A stretch of 49,570 nt of DNA, from assembly GCA_903927465.1 (NCBI GenBank), contig CAIYMY010000004.1:1-49570 (forward strand), in the 5' to 3' direction. Source of the stretch: an uncultured Rhodospirillales bacterium (GTDB lineage: Bacteria; Pseudomonadota; Alphaproteobacteria; Acetobacterales; Acetobacteraceae). The notes under the pieces were generated by a model, which saw nothing but the letters and a program-made list of their open reading frames with translations, was not told where the DNA came from and did no database searches. Shown here piece after piece: positions 8,633-18,212 of this stretch; the first letter of the stretch is position 1; every line of letters begins with the position of its first letter. A program made the translations under genes and the position numbers.

Positions 8633-9739
8633 ATGTCCGCTCCCCTAATCGGTCCCCGCATCAAAACCCGCCGCGAAGAGCTCAAGCTGAGCCAGGAAGA
8701 GCTGTCGACGCGCCTAGGCTTCAAGGATCGCCAGACCCTTTCAACCATCGAAACCGGCGAACGTCGCGTCTCGGCTGAGGAACTGCTGCGTGCCAGCCAG
8801 TTGCTGCAGAAGCCGGTGGAATTCTTCACCGATCCCTTCCTGTTGGTGGGTGAGGGTAAGTTCTCCTGGCGGCAGGATGGCGTGCCTGGCTTCAAGCTGA
8901 CTGCCTATGAGGAAGCTGCGGGGCGACTGATTGCGGCCTTCCGTGTGCTCGCACCCGAATTCGGCCAGGCGCCCAATCTGCTGCGCCATCGGCTTGGCCT
9001 AGAAAAATCCAGCACCTTTGAAGAAGCGATCGCAGCGGCCGAGGCCTTCGCCGCCGTGATGAAGCTGGGCGACGTGCCGGCGCAGCGCCTCGCCACCGTC
9101 ATGGAGCAGGAATTGAATATCCTGGTCCTGATGGTCGATCCAGAGGAAGGCGTCTCCGGCGCTGCCTGCAGGCTCCCCAACCTCGATGTTGTACTGATCA
9201 ATCGTAACGAAGTGCCTGGGCGCCGGCATTACGATTTGGCGCATGAGCTCTTCCATATCCTCACCTGGGACAGCATGCCGCCGGCGCATGTGGAGGATAA
9301 CAGCACCAGCTCGAAGGATCGTGTGGAGCAGTTGGCGGATAATTTCGCGGCGGCGCTACTCATGCCAGGCCCTGTCCTCGCGCGTTTGGGGTCGTGGAAC
9401 GATCTGGATAGCGACGCGCTTGTCGCGAAGCTGAACAACACAGCCGAGGAATTGCAGGTGACCGCGGCCGCCCTGAAGTGGCGGCTGGTGACGGCTGGGC
9501 TACTCAAGCGGGTCGTCGCGAAGGCTATTGATGATAAGCGCCTACGCAATAATGGCCAAGCAGCCGCGTCGCGCGCCGTTCCTCCACTCTTCTCAAAGAA
9601 TTTTGTCGAGCTCGTTGCGCGGGCTTTGGAAGAGGGTCGGCTTTCGGTCCGCCGCACCGCCTCTCTGCTCGGCCTCATGGTGGATGATCTGCCAGATGTG
9701 TTCGCGGCACACGGCGTCTCGGCCGATGTGGATCTATGA
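8633..9739 (+). CDS. XRE-family HTH / ImmA-IrrE metallopeptidase regulator
   Basis: Two-domain protein of 368 residues. Residues about 8-62 are an XRE helix-turn-helix (IKTRREELKLSQEELSTRLG, then QTLSTIETGERRVS). Residues about 150-260 carry an ImmA/IrrE zinc-peptidase domain with HELFH at 204-208. Proteins of this type act as repressors or antitoxins that can be inactivated by proteolysis, or as proteases that cleave repressors. The start at 8633 is chosen because CCGGAGG (8621-8627) precedes it and the HTH begins at once; the longer upstream frame would read through the operator. It is followed six bases later by a PIN-like gene, an arrangement common in toxin-antitoxin-like pairs. Confidence 0.9.
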   Translation: MSAPLIGPRIKTRREELKLSQEELSTRLGFKDRQTLSTIETGERRVSAEELLRASQLLQKPVEFFTDPFLLVGEGKFSWRQDGVPGFKLTAYEEAAGRLIAAFRVLAPEFGQAPNLLRHRLGLEKSSTFEEAIAAAEAFAAVMKLGDVPAQRLATVMEQELNILVLMVDPEEGVSGAACRLPNLDVVLINRNEVPGRRHYDLAHELFHILTWDSMPPAHVEDNSTSSKDRVEQLADNFAAALLMPGPVLARLGSWNDLDSDALVAKLNNTAEELQVTAAALKWRLVTAGLLKRVVAKAIDDKRLRNNGQAAASRAVPPLFSKNFVELVARALEEGRLSVRRTASLLGLMVDDLPDVFAAHGVSADVDL

Positions 9740-9745
9740 CAGGCC

Positions 9746-10261
9746 ATGTCACTCCGAAGCCGCATCATCCTTGTTGACACCAACGTGATCATCGAGGCGC
9801 ATCGCACGAATGTCTGGCCCTCGCTCACAAAGGCGCTGCGGCTCGAAACGGTGGGAATCTGCGTAATGGAGACCCAAACCGGCGCACAGAACAGGCGACC
9901 AGAACAGCGGATCGACGAAGCGGCGCTGCGGGCCTCATTGCGCAATGTGCATGAGGTGTCAGAGCGTGACCGTGCGATAGCGGCGACGCGCGACACGCAG
10001 ATTGGTTGGCTCGATGCCGGGGAACGTGAACTTTGGGCGCATGCAATCGGCCGCGAGGATGTCTGGCTGCTTTGCGGGCCGGACGCCGCCAGCCTGCGCG
10101 TCGGAATCCGGCTTGGCTTCCGCGAACGGCTCACGGCGCTTGAGGCGCTCTGCACGGAGGTCGGCTGCCGGCCGGCGCTTGCCTTGAAGAACCAATACTC
10201 ACGCGCATGGCTGGAGAAAAAGCTTATGGAAATGGCGATTCAGGAAGGCCGTTGGCCATGA
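9746..10261 (+). CDS. PIN-like domain protein, possible toxin partner of the XRE/ImmA-IrrE protein
   Basis: Small cytoplasmic protein of 171 residues starting with RIILVDTNVIIEAHR, the first acidic strand of PIN-fold RNases (D11, N13, E17). Further acidic residues are in AGERELWAHAIGRED and the segment WLLCGPDAASLRVG, compatible with the later PIN active-site positions. PIN proteins are usually metal-dependent RNases in toxin-antitoxin modules. The gene begins six bases after the regulator's stop, and its own stop overlaps the next ATG (ATGA at 10258-10261), so the three genes form one transcription unit. The exact family, for instance DUF4411-like, is not certain. Confidence 0.8.
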   Translation: MSLRSRIILVDTNVIIEAHRTNVWPSLTKALRLETVGICVMETQTGAQNRRPEQRIDEAALRASLRNVHEVSERDRAIAATRDTQIGWLDAGERELWAHAIGREDVWLLCGPDAASLRVGIRLGFRERLTALEALCTEVGCRPALALKNQYSRAWLEKKLMEMAIQEGRWP

Positions 10262-12255
10262 GTGACCAAGCTTTGCCCCCCGCCGCCTTGTCTGGTCCGA
10301 GCTTGGACGCAGAGCAGGTGCGTGCTCGCCTCGTGGATGTGCTGCGTCGTGACCTGATCGGCCCTGGCCCCGAGGATGTGGACATCGCGCGGGAGCGTCT
10401 AAAGGAGAACCCTTCGCGCTGGTACCTCACGGGCTACCTGGCGCCCGCGCCCGAAACTGCCGGTTTGGCAGCCGCCGAGGCGGCGGACGCTCTGGAGGAG
10501 GAAGGTGACCCTGTTTTCGGTGATGATGAAGGCGCAGACCCGGAGACGGGTCGTGCCCGTGCCCAGGATGACGGGCCCGCAGACGAACCTTCTTCGCGCC
10601 CCCGGCGACTTCCTTCCTCACTTGGCCTGACGGTTCTGGTGGATGCCAGCGTCCGTGAGGTGGAGGTGACCCTGACCTGGGGGGACTACACCACCATCCC
10701 GCCCTTGCCGCCTGAAGTGCTGCTGGATGAGCAAGCGCAGTACGATCCGTCCTTCCGTTCCGTCCAATGGCAGCGTGTGCCGGGTGTTGCCACGGTCCGC
10801 CTGCCCGTGCCGGAAGATGGCCGCGGGAACGGGGTGCCGGTCTCGGGTTCAGGTGGCGCGCAGAAACCTGGGGGTGCGCTCGTCCTCGAGGCCCATGCGC
10901 GGCCCTATGCTGTTACTGAGCCAGATGGCTCGATCACGCAGCTCCGTGTGCTGACGGTGATGGTGGTGAACAGGCGATTGGCTGCGCGGCGACGCTTTGC
11001 CGATGTCGCCATGGCTTTCCAAGTTAGGCTCGATATTCGCTGTGAAGTTGGCCTTTATGCCCGTCATGACCTTTCCGGACTTGGGGCCGCCGACCCGGAT
11101 GCGGCGTCCGCTGATCTGCATTTCCGCGACGTGGCCGAGTATGGCGTCGGCAGGAACACCTCAGCCGGCTGGGTGTTCGACGAGGACGGTGTTTTGCGCA
11201 CCGCTCACACCGATTTCCTGCCAACAGCTGAGGTGGAGCGGGTCGAGCCAAATGAGTCTATTGAGGGCGTAGAATTCGGTATGGAGGCGCTGGCGGCGCT
11301 TGCCGAAGCCGGTCCCGATCCACTCGCTGACTCTATGCGCGATCTGCCTCGGCTCTATGAGCTTTGGATCAACACCCAGGATGCGGCGGTTACTTCGATC
11401 GCCGGGGGAGGGCGTCAGACAACCGCCGGCAAGCTGATCGCAGCCGCACGAGGCGCGCGCGATCGGATCGCCGACGGCATTGCGCTGCTCCGCAGTGACG
11501 TGCACGCCCGGCTCGCTTTCCGTGCGATGAATGAGTCGATGGCGCGTGCAGCACGTCAACGCAATGCTGGCCCGGGTGGAGATCCTGCGGCGCAGCCTGC
11601 GCCGCGCTGGCGGCCGTTTCAGTTAGCCTTCATCCTGCTCAATCTGCGCGGCCTCCAGGACCGGCTGCATCCCGATCGAGAAATCGTAGACCTGCTATTC
11701 TTCCCGACGGGCGGGGGAAAGACCGAGGCCTATTTAGGTCTCGCAGCCTGGACCATCGCACATCGGCGCATCACCAATGGCGGCAACCTAGGCGCCGGCG
11801 TCGCAGTGCTGATGCGCTACACTCTCCGTCTGCTGACACTCGACCAGCTGTCACGAGCCGCAGGCGTTGTGTGCGCGATGGAATTGATGCGCGGCGAGAC
11901 GGCGTGGCAGCACGACGGAAAGCGCCTTCTTGGTGATTGGCCGATTGAAGTAGGGCTTTGGGTTGGGTCGGCCGCTTCCCCAAATCAGGGCACGCTCGGG
12001 GGGTTAGTCGAGGTTACTCGGCGATTTGCACGCGTTTTGACTGCTGCTCTGGATCGTGTCGGCCTCTGCTCGGGTGACCCCATATGCTCGGATCACGATC
12101 CGGCTGCCGCCTCAGACGACCGGGCTTTGCATGGTGCTGCGTGTCATGGCTGCTTACTCGTCGCTGAAACGAGCTGCGAGGCTCGAAATCTGTTTCTCGA
12201 CAGGGCCTTGCTGGTAGATACGGTTGGAACAAGGGGGTGCGGCTTCTTTCAGTGA
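10258..12255 (+). pseudogene. drmA'-'drmB in-frame deletion fusion (DISARM helicase N-terminal part joined to DUF1998 C-terminus)
   Basis: An open frame of 665 residues. Residues 1 to about 576 match the first half of the DISARM helicase DrmA: an acidic N-terminal region, then Walker A PTGGGKTEAYLGL (483-495), VLMRYTLRLLTLDQLSRA, and WPIEVGLWVGSAASPN (561-576). From about residue 578 the sequence switches to the end of DrmB: GTLGGLVEV, then LCSGDPICSDHDP and LHGAACHGCLLVAETSCE followed by FLDRALLV, the characteristic cysteine pattern of DUF1998. The later helicase motifs of DrmA and most of DrmB are absent, so roughly 3 kb seem to have been lost with the frame kept. The start overlaps the PIN stop. 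A working helicase is unlikely. Confidence 0.85.
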
Positions 12256-12661
12256 GAGTGCGTTGCCCAGTGTAAGTCTGGGTAGACGAGGGAGTGGCGG
12301 CCGCGGGATGCGCATATCGTCGGCGTCGGTGTAGCAACGCTCGCATGGGAACTGGCCAAGGCGGAAGGCTCCCCCAACCTCGGGGTTTAGCCCCATTTTC
12401 AGATTTCAGCCCCCACCGCCCTACCAGTCCATTTCCCAACCACGCTGCACCGCAGCAAATTTTTTATCATTTCAGATCAACGCGTTAAACCTTGTTGGAA
12501 AAATGGGCCTACCCTCAAGCTTTGGAGAGAATTCGGGGCTTCGGAGAAAAACCGCCGGAACATTCCGCTTGAGCACCCTCAAGCTCGCCATAAAAAGCTT
12601 TGTTTTCAAGGGGGTTTAGGTGGTCGCCTGGGGCGCTAACCCGGTTCGGCTAGGTGGCGAC
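12256..12661. other. Right flank of the island, no intact gene
   Basis: Noncoding stretch of about 400 bases that becomes AT-richer than the genes around it. A 34-codon frame at 12286-12390 starts directly after a stop and contains VGVGVATLAWELAKAEGS; it could be the 3' relic of a gene, but I do not recognise it. The 11-mer ACCCTCAAGCT occurs at 12511-12521 and again at 12575-12585. There is no integrase, no phnD remainder and no drmC visible here. Confidence 0.5.
12545..12584 (-). terminator. Hairpins downstream of tRNA-Gly, possible terminator
   Basis: A 7-bp perfect stem with 4-base loop (GCTTGAG, CACC, CTCAAGC) occupies 12567-12584. Read on the minus strand it is followed by a second short dyad CGGAA-TG-TTCCG, then GCGG and five T. 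That order would suit termination of the minus-strand tRNA transcript, about 80 bases past its 3' end. The evidence is structural only. Confidence 0.35.
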
Positions 12662-12736
12662 TGGAGCGGGCGAAGGGATTCGAACCCTCGACCCCAACCT
12701 TGGCAAGGTTGTGCTCTACCCCTGAGCTACGCCCGC
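12662..12736 (-). tRNA. tRNA-Gly (anticodon GCC)
   Basis: On the minus strand the sequence folds as a 75-base tRNA: acceptor GCGGGCG pairs with CGCCCGC, D-arm GCTC/GAGC, anticodon stem CAACC/GGTTG around TTGCCAA (anticodon GCC), T-loop TTCGAAT, discriminator T and encoded CCA. It lies at the right border of the defence island. tRNA genes are common integration sites, but no duplicated 3' end was seen at the left junction near 3.83 kb. Confidence 0.97.
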
Positions 12737-13024
12737 TTCTTGGGGAGCGTTTGCCATGAACCCTCGCGGAAGGCAAGACGGCCTCACGTAAAGAGTCCCA
12801 TGATTGAACCAACCCCTCCGTGCCAAGAAGGCTGAGACAAAAAGCTCTTGTGTAAATAGACTTGAGGGCGCGCAAGATTCGCCATGGCATCTCAAGGGTT
12901 TTATGCGAATCGCCCAGCACCTGTCGTGCGGCATCACTGCCCGATCAGGCGGCGCTTCCTGAACGCCAAGGGCGTGAATGGCATCTTAATACAATCCCGC
13001 GGCGATCCGCGCTAAGCTAATCCC

Positions 13025-13870
13025 ATGCAAGAAACGCCGCGCGCTGCCAAACATCCGGGCTCGGGCCAAACCACTGCCGCGTCTGGCTCCCTGCTGCGCG
13101 CCCGCGCCGTGATCCTGGGGGAAAGGCTGGACCATCGCGGCCTTGGCCCCGGCGGTACTGCCATGGCGGACCCTGTGCCCATCGCGGCCCCGGCGCCCAT
13201 CAGCGCCTTCGCCTTCCGCTGGGGCGCTGTTGTGATTTTCGGCGCTGATCCCACTGAGGAAGCTGCGCTGCTTGCAGCACTTGGCCCGCGCATTACCAAC
13301 CCTGGCGATAGCCAGGCGGAGGAGGTCGCGCTGATCGCGCTCGGCGCCGAACGAGACGGCGTTGATGCCGAAGGCGTGATCCAGCTTTGCGATCAGGCGC
13401 CGGAAAGGCTTGCCGTGGTGGCGGATGCGCTGGCGAAAAGCGCCGCCCTTGCCCAGCAGGAAGCCCGCATCGCCGATGCCTTGGACCGCCTGGAACCCGC
13501 CGTGGCCGATCTGCGCGCGGCAGGAAGACTGCGCTTTTCCTCCCGCGCTTTGCATCGGCAGATCGGCCATGCGCTATCCGCCCATAGCCGCAACTTGGCG
13601 CGGGTGGAGGCCGCCGATAAGCCCGAAGTGCTCTGGGATCACCCGGAACTGGAACGGCTTCATGCGCGCTTGGCCGATGAATATGAACTCCTCGAAAGGG
13701 GCGCGATCTTGGAACGCAAGCTCGTCTGGATCGGCAATACCATCCAGACGCTGCTCTCCCTTCTGCAGGCCAAGCGCGCGCTTGGGCTGGAGGCGGCGGT
13801 GGTGGCGCTGGTAGGGATCGAGGTGGCCTTCACCCTTTATGAGCATGTGATCCGCCCGCTATGGCACTGA
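13025..13870 (+). CDS. RMD1/YagE family protein (DUF155)
   Basis: Protein of 281 residues of the RMD1/YagE (DUF155) family, which is widespread in bacteria and fungal mitochondria and poorly understood. The central part FAFRWGAVVIFGADPTEE and the long helical region with a LAQQEARIAD stretch, a following HRQIGHALSAHSRNLARVE run, and DHPELERLHARLADEYELLER are characteristic. The C-terminus has a hydrophobic segment (LGLEAAVVALVGIEVAFTLY) that probably anchors it in the membrane. No clear ribosome binding site precedes 13025; a start at 13163 (MADPVP) is possible. It stands alone between the tRNA and the lldD-like gene. Confidence 0.8.
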   Translation: MQETPRAAKHPGSGQTTAASGSLLRARAVILGERLDHRGLGPGGTAMADPVPIAAPAPISAFAFRWGAVVIFGADPTEEAALLAALGPRITNPGDSQAEEVALIALGAERDGVDAEGVIQLCDQAPERLAVVADALAKSAALAQQEARIADALDRLEPAVADLRAAGRLRFSSRALHRQIGHALSAHSRNLARVEAADKPEVLWDHPELERLHARLADEYELLERGAILERKLVWIGNTIQTLLSLLQAKRALGLEAAVVALVGIEVAFTLYEHVIRPLWH

Positions 13871-13948
13871 AATTGCCGCTTTGGGCTTCTCTGCCACCCG
13901 ATTCCGGGCAATAAAGGACGGCAATCAAGTCAGTCCAAGGAAATTTCT

Positions 13949-15181
13949 ATGACGGCGAATTCGCCCGAATGGGCTCAGGCGCCCACCGCGCCCCAGAATC
14001 TGAGCCAGAAGCGCCCACCCCCGCCGCCGGCTTCCGTGCGCCGCTATCTGAGCCTGCCGGATTTTGAAGCCGCTGCTGCGCGCTACTTGCCCCGCAGTAT
14101 TGGTGGCTTTGTTTCCGGCGCGGTGGAAAACAATGCGTCGCTGCGCGATAATCGCGAAGCCTTCGCCGATTGGGGCTTTGTGCCGCGCGTGCTGCGCGAC
14201 ACGCGCGGGCGCAACCTGAAGACCACGCTGTTCGGCCAGGAATATGATGCGCCCTTCGGCCTGCCGCCCATGGGCGCTTCCGCGCTGGTGGCCTATCGCG
14301 GTGACCTGGTGCTGACGCAAGCGGCGCGCGCGCGCAATGTGCCCATGATCATGAGCGCATCTTCGCTGATCCCGCTTGAAGATGTGGCCAAGGCCAATCC
14401 GGATGCCTGGTATCAGGCCTATCTGCCCGGTGAGGCCGAGCGTATTGAACCGCTGGTGGACCGCGTGGCGGCGGCCGGCTTCAAGACCTTTGTGCTGACG
14501 GTGGATGTGCAGGTTTCATCCAACCGCGAAAACAATGTGCGCAATGGCTATTCCATTCCGCTGAAGCCCACGCCGCAATTGCTATGGGATGGCATTACCC
14601 ATCCGGGCTGGGTGCTGAATACTTTCTTCAAGACCATGCTGACGAACGGCATGCCGCATTTTGAGAATATGGATGCAGGCCGTGGGCCGCCCATCGTTTC
14701 CAGCACGCTGATGCGCGCCTTTGGCGCGCGTGATGGGCTGGCGTGGGAGCATCTGGAACTGATCCGCCGGCGCTGGAAGGGCAAGCTGGTGGTGAAGGGC
14801 ATCATCTCCCCGGAAGATGCGCGGATGTGCCGGGATGCGGGGGCCGATGGCATCATGGTGTCCAACCATGGCGGGCGGCAATTGGATGGCACGATTTCCG
14901 GCCTGCGTAGCCTTGCTGAAATCGCCCGCGATGCCGGCGGCATGACGGTAATGTATGATGGCGGCATCCGCCGTGGCAGTGATGTGCTGAAGGCGCTGGC
15001 GCTGGGTGCTTCTTTTGTCTTTGTTGGCCGGCCGATGCTTTCAGCCGCGGCTGTGGCGGGCGAAGAAGGCGTGAAGCACGCGATTGGCCTGCTGTCTGAA
15101 GAAATCGATCGCAACATGGCGATGATGGGCATTCTGAACCCATCGGAAATGTCCATGGAATATATGCGCCCGATGCGGTGA
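13949..15181 (+). CDS. FMN-dependent alpha-hydroxy-acid dehydrogenase (LldD/mandelate dehydrogenase family)
   Basis: Enzyme of 410 residues oxidising a 2-hydroxy acid such as L-lactate to the 2-oxo acid with FMN. The family signature SNHGGRQLDG is present, with the catalytic histidine at 307. The flavin-binding segments FGLPPMGASAL, the SASS motif, LTVDVQ, VVKGI and YDGGIRRGSDVLKALALGA are in the usual order, so the TIM barrel is complete. The proline-rich N-terminal 30 residues precede the fold proper (YLSLPDFEAAAARYLPRSIG). Followed after 115 bases by a GMC oxidoreductase and an amidohydrolase, suggesting a catabolic cluster. The substrate cannot be read from sequence. Confidence 0.9.
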   Translation: MTANSPEWAQAPTAPQNLSQKRPPPPPASVRRYLSLPDFEAAAARYLPRSIGGFVSGAVENNASLRDNREAFADWGFVPRVLRDTRGRNLKTTLFGQEYDAPFGLPPMGASALVAYRGDLVLTQAARARNVPMIMSASSLIPLEDVAKANPDAWYQAYLPGEAERIEPLVDRVAAAGFKTFVLTVDVQVSSNRENNVRNGYSIPLKPTPQLLWDGITHPGWVLNTFFKTMLTNGMPHFENMDAGRGPPIVSSTLMRAFGARDGLAWEHLELIRRRWKGKLVVKGIISPEDARMCRDAGADGIMVSNHGGRQLDGTISGLRSLAEIARDAGGMTVMYDGGIRRGSDVLKALALGASFVFVGRPMLSAAAVAGEEGVKHAIGLLSEEIDRNMAMMGILNPSEMSMEYMRPMR

Positions 15182-15296
15182 GCATTGGGGATTGATGGCG
15201 TGGTTCGCTTTGCCGGATCACGCCAAATTACCCGCAAGGACTTGCCCTGAAACGCGCCGCATGGGTTGATGCGGGGGAAAGCTAAGGCGGAAAGTA

Positions 15297-16910
15297 ATGG
15301 CGGCATATGACTACATCATCATCGGCGCCGGTTCGGCGGGCGCAGTGGTGGCCAATCGCCTTTCCGCCGATCCGCGCAACAAGGTGCTGCTGCTGGAAGC
15401 CGGCCCCGCCAGCTATCGCTGGACACGCATTCCCGTGGGCTATGCCCGCATGATCAATAATCCCGATGTGAATTGGCTCTATACGTCAGAACCTGAAGCC
15501 ACCACCAATGGTCGGCGGCTGCCCGTGCCGCGCGGGCGCATTCTGGGTGGGTCGAGTGCGATCAATGGCCTCGCTTTCGTGCGCGGCCAGGCGCAGGATT
15601 TCGACACCTGGGCGCAAATGGGCAATCGCGGCTGGAGCTATGCGGATGTGCTGCCCTTCTTCAAGCGGATCGAGACCTATCAGGGCGATGGTGACGCCAC
15701 GTATCGCGGCAAGGATGGCCCGTTGCGCGTCACCAATCCCGAACCGCGCGACGCGATTTTCCAGGCGCTGATCAAGGCGGCTGGCGAGGTCGGCATTCGC
15801 CACAACCCGGATTACAATGGCGCGCATCAGGATGGCATCGCCATGAGCCAGGCAAGCATCTCGGGCGGTCGCCGCATGAGCACCGCCGCCTGCTACCTGG
15901 ACCCCATTCGAAGCCGTGCCAATCTGCATATCGAAACCGGGGCACTCGCGGAAAAGCTGATTTTCCAAGGCAAGCGCTGCATTGGCGTGCGCTACAGCAA
16001 GGGCGATCAAGCGCTTGAGGCGCATGCGGAGCGAGAGGTGATCATCAGCGGTGGTTCGATCAATTCGCCGCAATTGCTGGAATTATCCGGCATTGGCCAG
16101 CCGGAACGCTTGCAGGGGCTTGGCATTGACACCCTGCATGCGCTGCCCGGCGTTGGCGAGAATCTGCGCGATCACTACGCGCCGCGCACACGCTGGGCGG
16201 TGGGTGCCAAGGGCTATACGCTGAATGATCGTGGCCGCGGGCTTGGCCTGGTGGAGCAGGCGCTGCGCTATGCCCTGACCGGCAAGGGCATGTTGGGCGC
16301 GGTGGCGGCCCCCATTCGTGCTTTTGTATTCTCCCGCGAAGGGCTGGAAGCGCCTGATCTTTTGCTGGGCTGGGTGCCAGCTTTCACCGAAGCAGGGCCC
16401 AATGGTCCGCGCCTTTCCGCGCAATCGGGCATGACCTGCTACGCCCATGTCATGCGCCCGGAAAGCAAGGGGCAGATCCATATTACGTCGGCCGATCCCA
16501 AGGCGCCGCCGGCGATCCATTTCAATTTCCTCTCAGCGCCTGTTGATGCGGCACTCACGGTGCGCGCGATTCAGATTGCGCGTAGCGTCATGTATGCGCC
16601 GGCCATGGCGGCCTTGCGCCTGACGGAGGTTGCGCCAGGCACAGCGCGGCAAAGTGATGCCGAGATCATCGAATGGGTGAAGCAGGCAGCCGAGACCACC
16701 TATCACCCGGTTGGCACCTGCAAGATGGGTAGCGACCCGATGGCCGTTGTGGATGCGGAACTTCGCGTGCATGGCATTGCCGGGCTGCGTGTGGCGGATG
16801 CTTCCATCATGCCTGCCCTCACTTCCGGCAATACCAATGTCCCCAGCATCATGATTGGTGAAAAAGCCGCGGATATGGTGCTGCGCGATGCAAAGGCGCT
16901 TGCCGCATGA
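15297..16910 (+). CDS. GMC family FAD-dependent oxidoreductase (choline/alcohol dehydrogenase-like)
   Basis: Flavoprotein of 537 residues that oxidises an alcohol. The N-terminal Rossmann motif is [18 protein letters not shown] (6-23), followed by LLLEAGP. The first GMC signature region [19 protein letters not shown] and the second, [15 protein letters not shown], are intact. The catalytic histidine is in [11 protein letters not shown] (about 470), with the partner asparagine in TSGNTNVPS. Length fits BetA-like enzymes, but the true substrate (choline, polyethylene glycol, aliphatic alcohol) is unknown. The stop overlaps the next start codon (ATGA), so it is co-translated with the M20 amidohydrolase. 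Confidence 0.92.
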   Translation: MAAYDYIIIGAGSAGAVVANRLSADPRNKVLLLEAGPASYRWTRIPVGYARMINNPDVNWLYTSEPEATTNGRRLPVPRGRILGGSSAINGLAFVRGQAQDFDTWAQMGNRGWSYADVLPFFKRIETYQGDGDATYRGKDGPLRVTNPEPRDAIFQALIKAAGEVGIRHNPDYNGAHQDGIAMSQASISGGRRMSTAACYLDPIRSRANLHIETGALAEKLIFQGKRCIGVRYSKGDQALEAHAEREVIISGGSINSPQLLELSGIGQPERLQGLGIDTLHALPGVGENLRDHYAPRTRWAVGAKGYTLNDRGRGLGLVEQALRYALTGKGMLGAVAAPIRAFVFSREGLEAPDLLLGWVPAFTEAGPNGPRLSAQSGMTCYAHVMRPESKGQIHITSADPKAPPAIHFNFLSAPVDAALTVRAIQIARSVMYAPAMAALRLTEVAPGTARQSDAEIIEWVKQAAETTYHPVGTCKMGSDPMAVVDAELRVHGIAGLRVADASIMPALTSGNTNVPSIMIGEKAADMVLRDAKALAA

Positions 16911-18172
16911 AACTGGATGATGCCATTGCGGCGCAAAAACCGTTGGTGCAAAGCCTGCTGGATGGTGTGGCGGCGATTGGCGCCGACCCGCCCGGCATTA
17001 CGCGTGACGCTTATGGGCGCGGCGAGAATGATGCGCATCACCTGATCCGCCAAGCCGGTGAGGCGCTTGGCATGCAGGCCAGCATTGACGCCGGCGCCAA
17101 TCTTTCCCTGCGCTGGGCAGCCGAAAACCCGGAAGCGCCGCCGATTATCATCGGGTCCCATCTGGATAGCATTGTGCAGGGCGGCAATTTCGATGGCGCG
17201 GCGGGCGTGATTGCGGGCATTGGCGCCGTTGCGGCGCTGCGCGCGGCAGGCATCACACCGCACCGAGACATTGAAGTGCTGGCGCTAAGATGTGAGGAGG
17301 CGGTGTGGTTCGGCCTTGGCCTGATTGGTAGCCGCTGCCTATTGGCGCGCTTGCCAGCCGGCGCGTTGGAACTGCGCCATGCGCGCACCGGCAAGACGCT
17401 GGCCGAAAGCATCGCAGCTGCGGGCGGTGATTCGGCGCGGCTCAGCCAGGGCAAGCCCTTGCGAGACCCCGCCGCCATTGGCGCCTATCTGGAAGTACAT
17501 ATCGAACAGGCGCCGCAGTTAGTGGAAGCGGGCGTACCGATTGCCATCTGCCTCGCCAATCCGGGCAATCTTCGCCATCCCTTCATTCGCATCACGGGTG
17601 AGGATGCGCATACCGGCCTGCCACATCGTTTCCGCCGAGATGCCGCTTTGGCCGGGGCGGATTTGTCGCTTTGCCTGGAACAGCTTTGGCTTGCGGAAGA
17701 AGCCGCGGGCCGCCCCATGGCGGTGACAATCGGGCGGTTTCATACGCCTGTAGATCGGCATTCGCTGACTGCCGTTTCCGGTGATTTTGAAATGAGCCTC
17801 GATCTGCGCGCTTATGACGCCGCGCATCTTGTGGCGCTTGAGGCCAAGCTACAGGCGATTGTGGCGGAAGTTGCCGCGCGCCGGCGCGTGACGATTACGC
17901 TTGGTGAGCGCAGTAGTGCTGCGCCCGGGCTGATGGACCCTTCGCTGATGGATGGACTGGCCAAAGCCGCGTCTGCCTGCGGCATCACCGCTGCGCGACT
18001 GCATAGTCCCGGCACGCATGATGCGAATAATTTTGCCGCAGTGGGCGTGAAGACCGGGATGCTGCTGGTACGTAACCAAAACGGCAGCCACAACCCGCAT
18101 GAGGCGATGGAAACTGATGATTTGATGGCAGCGATTGCGGTAATGACGCAGCTTCTTGCTGGGCGCTGGTGA
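16907..18172 (+). CDS. M20-family Zn-dependent amidohydrolase (allantoate amidohydrolase / N-carbamoyl-amino-acid hydrolase)
   Basis: Zinc hydrolase of 421 residues that cleaves N-carbamoyl or ureido groups. The metal-binding segments are [36 protein letters not shown] and [13 protein letters not shown], with a further ligand histidine in [10 protein letters not shown] near the end; this is the AllC/HyuC pattern. The lid region [17 protein letters not shown] is also typical. It overlaps the GMC gene by four bases. A hydantoinase pair (hyuA/hyuB) is encoded about 17 kb away, but there is no direct link. Confidence 0.9.
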   Translation: MKLDDAIAAQKPLVQSLLDGVAAIGADPPGITRDAYGRGENDAHHLIRQAGEALGMQASIDAGANLSLRWAAENPEAPPIIIGSHLDSIVQGGNFDGAAGVIAGIGAVAALRAAGITPHRDIEVLALRCEEAVWFGLGLIGSRCLLARLPAGALELRHARTGKTLAESIAAAGGDSARLSQGKPLRDPAAIGAYLEVHIEQAPQLVEAGVPIAICLANPGNLRHPFIRITGEDAHTGLPHRFRRDAALAGADLSLCLEQLWLAEEAAGRPMAVTIGRFHTPVDRHSLTAVSGDFEMSLDLRAYDAAHLVALEAKLQAIVAEVAARRRVTITLGERSSAAPGLMDPSLMDGLAKAASACGITAARLHSPGTHDANNFAAVGVKTGMLLVRNQNGSHNPHEAMETDDLMAAIAVMTQLLAGRW

Positions 18173-18212
18173 CTTGCCTCTCGGCTTACGGCAGACCAAT
18201 CGCTAGCGGCGC

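Noticed and set aside
9229-10155. 308-codon minus-strand frame opposite the XRE/IrrE and PIN genes
   Set aside because: Low-complexity S/R/A composition, antisense to two well-supported genes.
3835-12661. Integrated prophage or integrative element at tRNA-Gly
   Set aside because: No integrase, excisionase, phage structural gene or duplicated tRNA 3' end was seen; the left end lies inside phnD instead.
12620-12835. 71-codon plus-strand frame overlapping the tRNA (contains a GRRDSNPRPQPWQG stretch)
   Set aside because: It is the antisense translation of tRNA-Gly(GCC), a common spurious protein in annotations.
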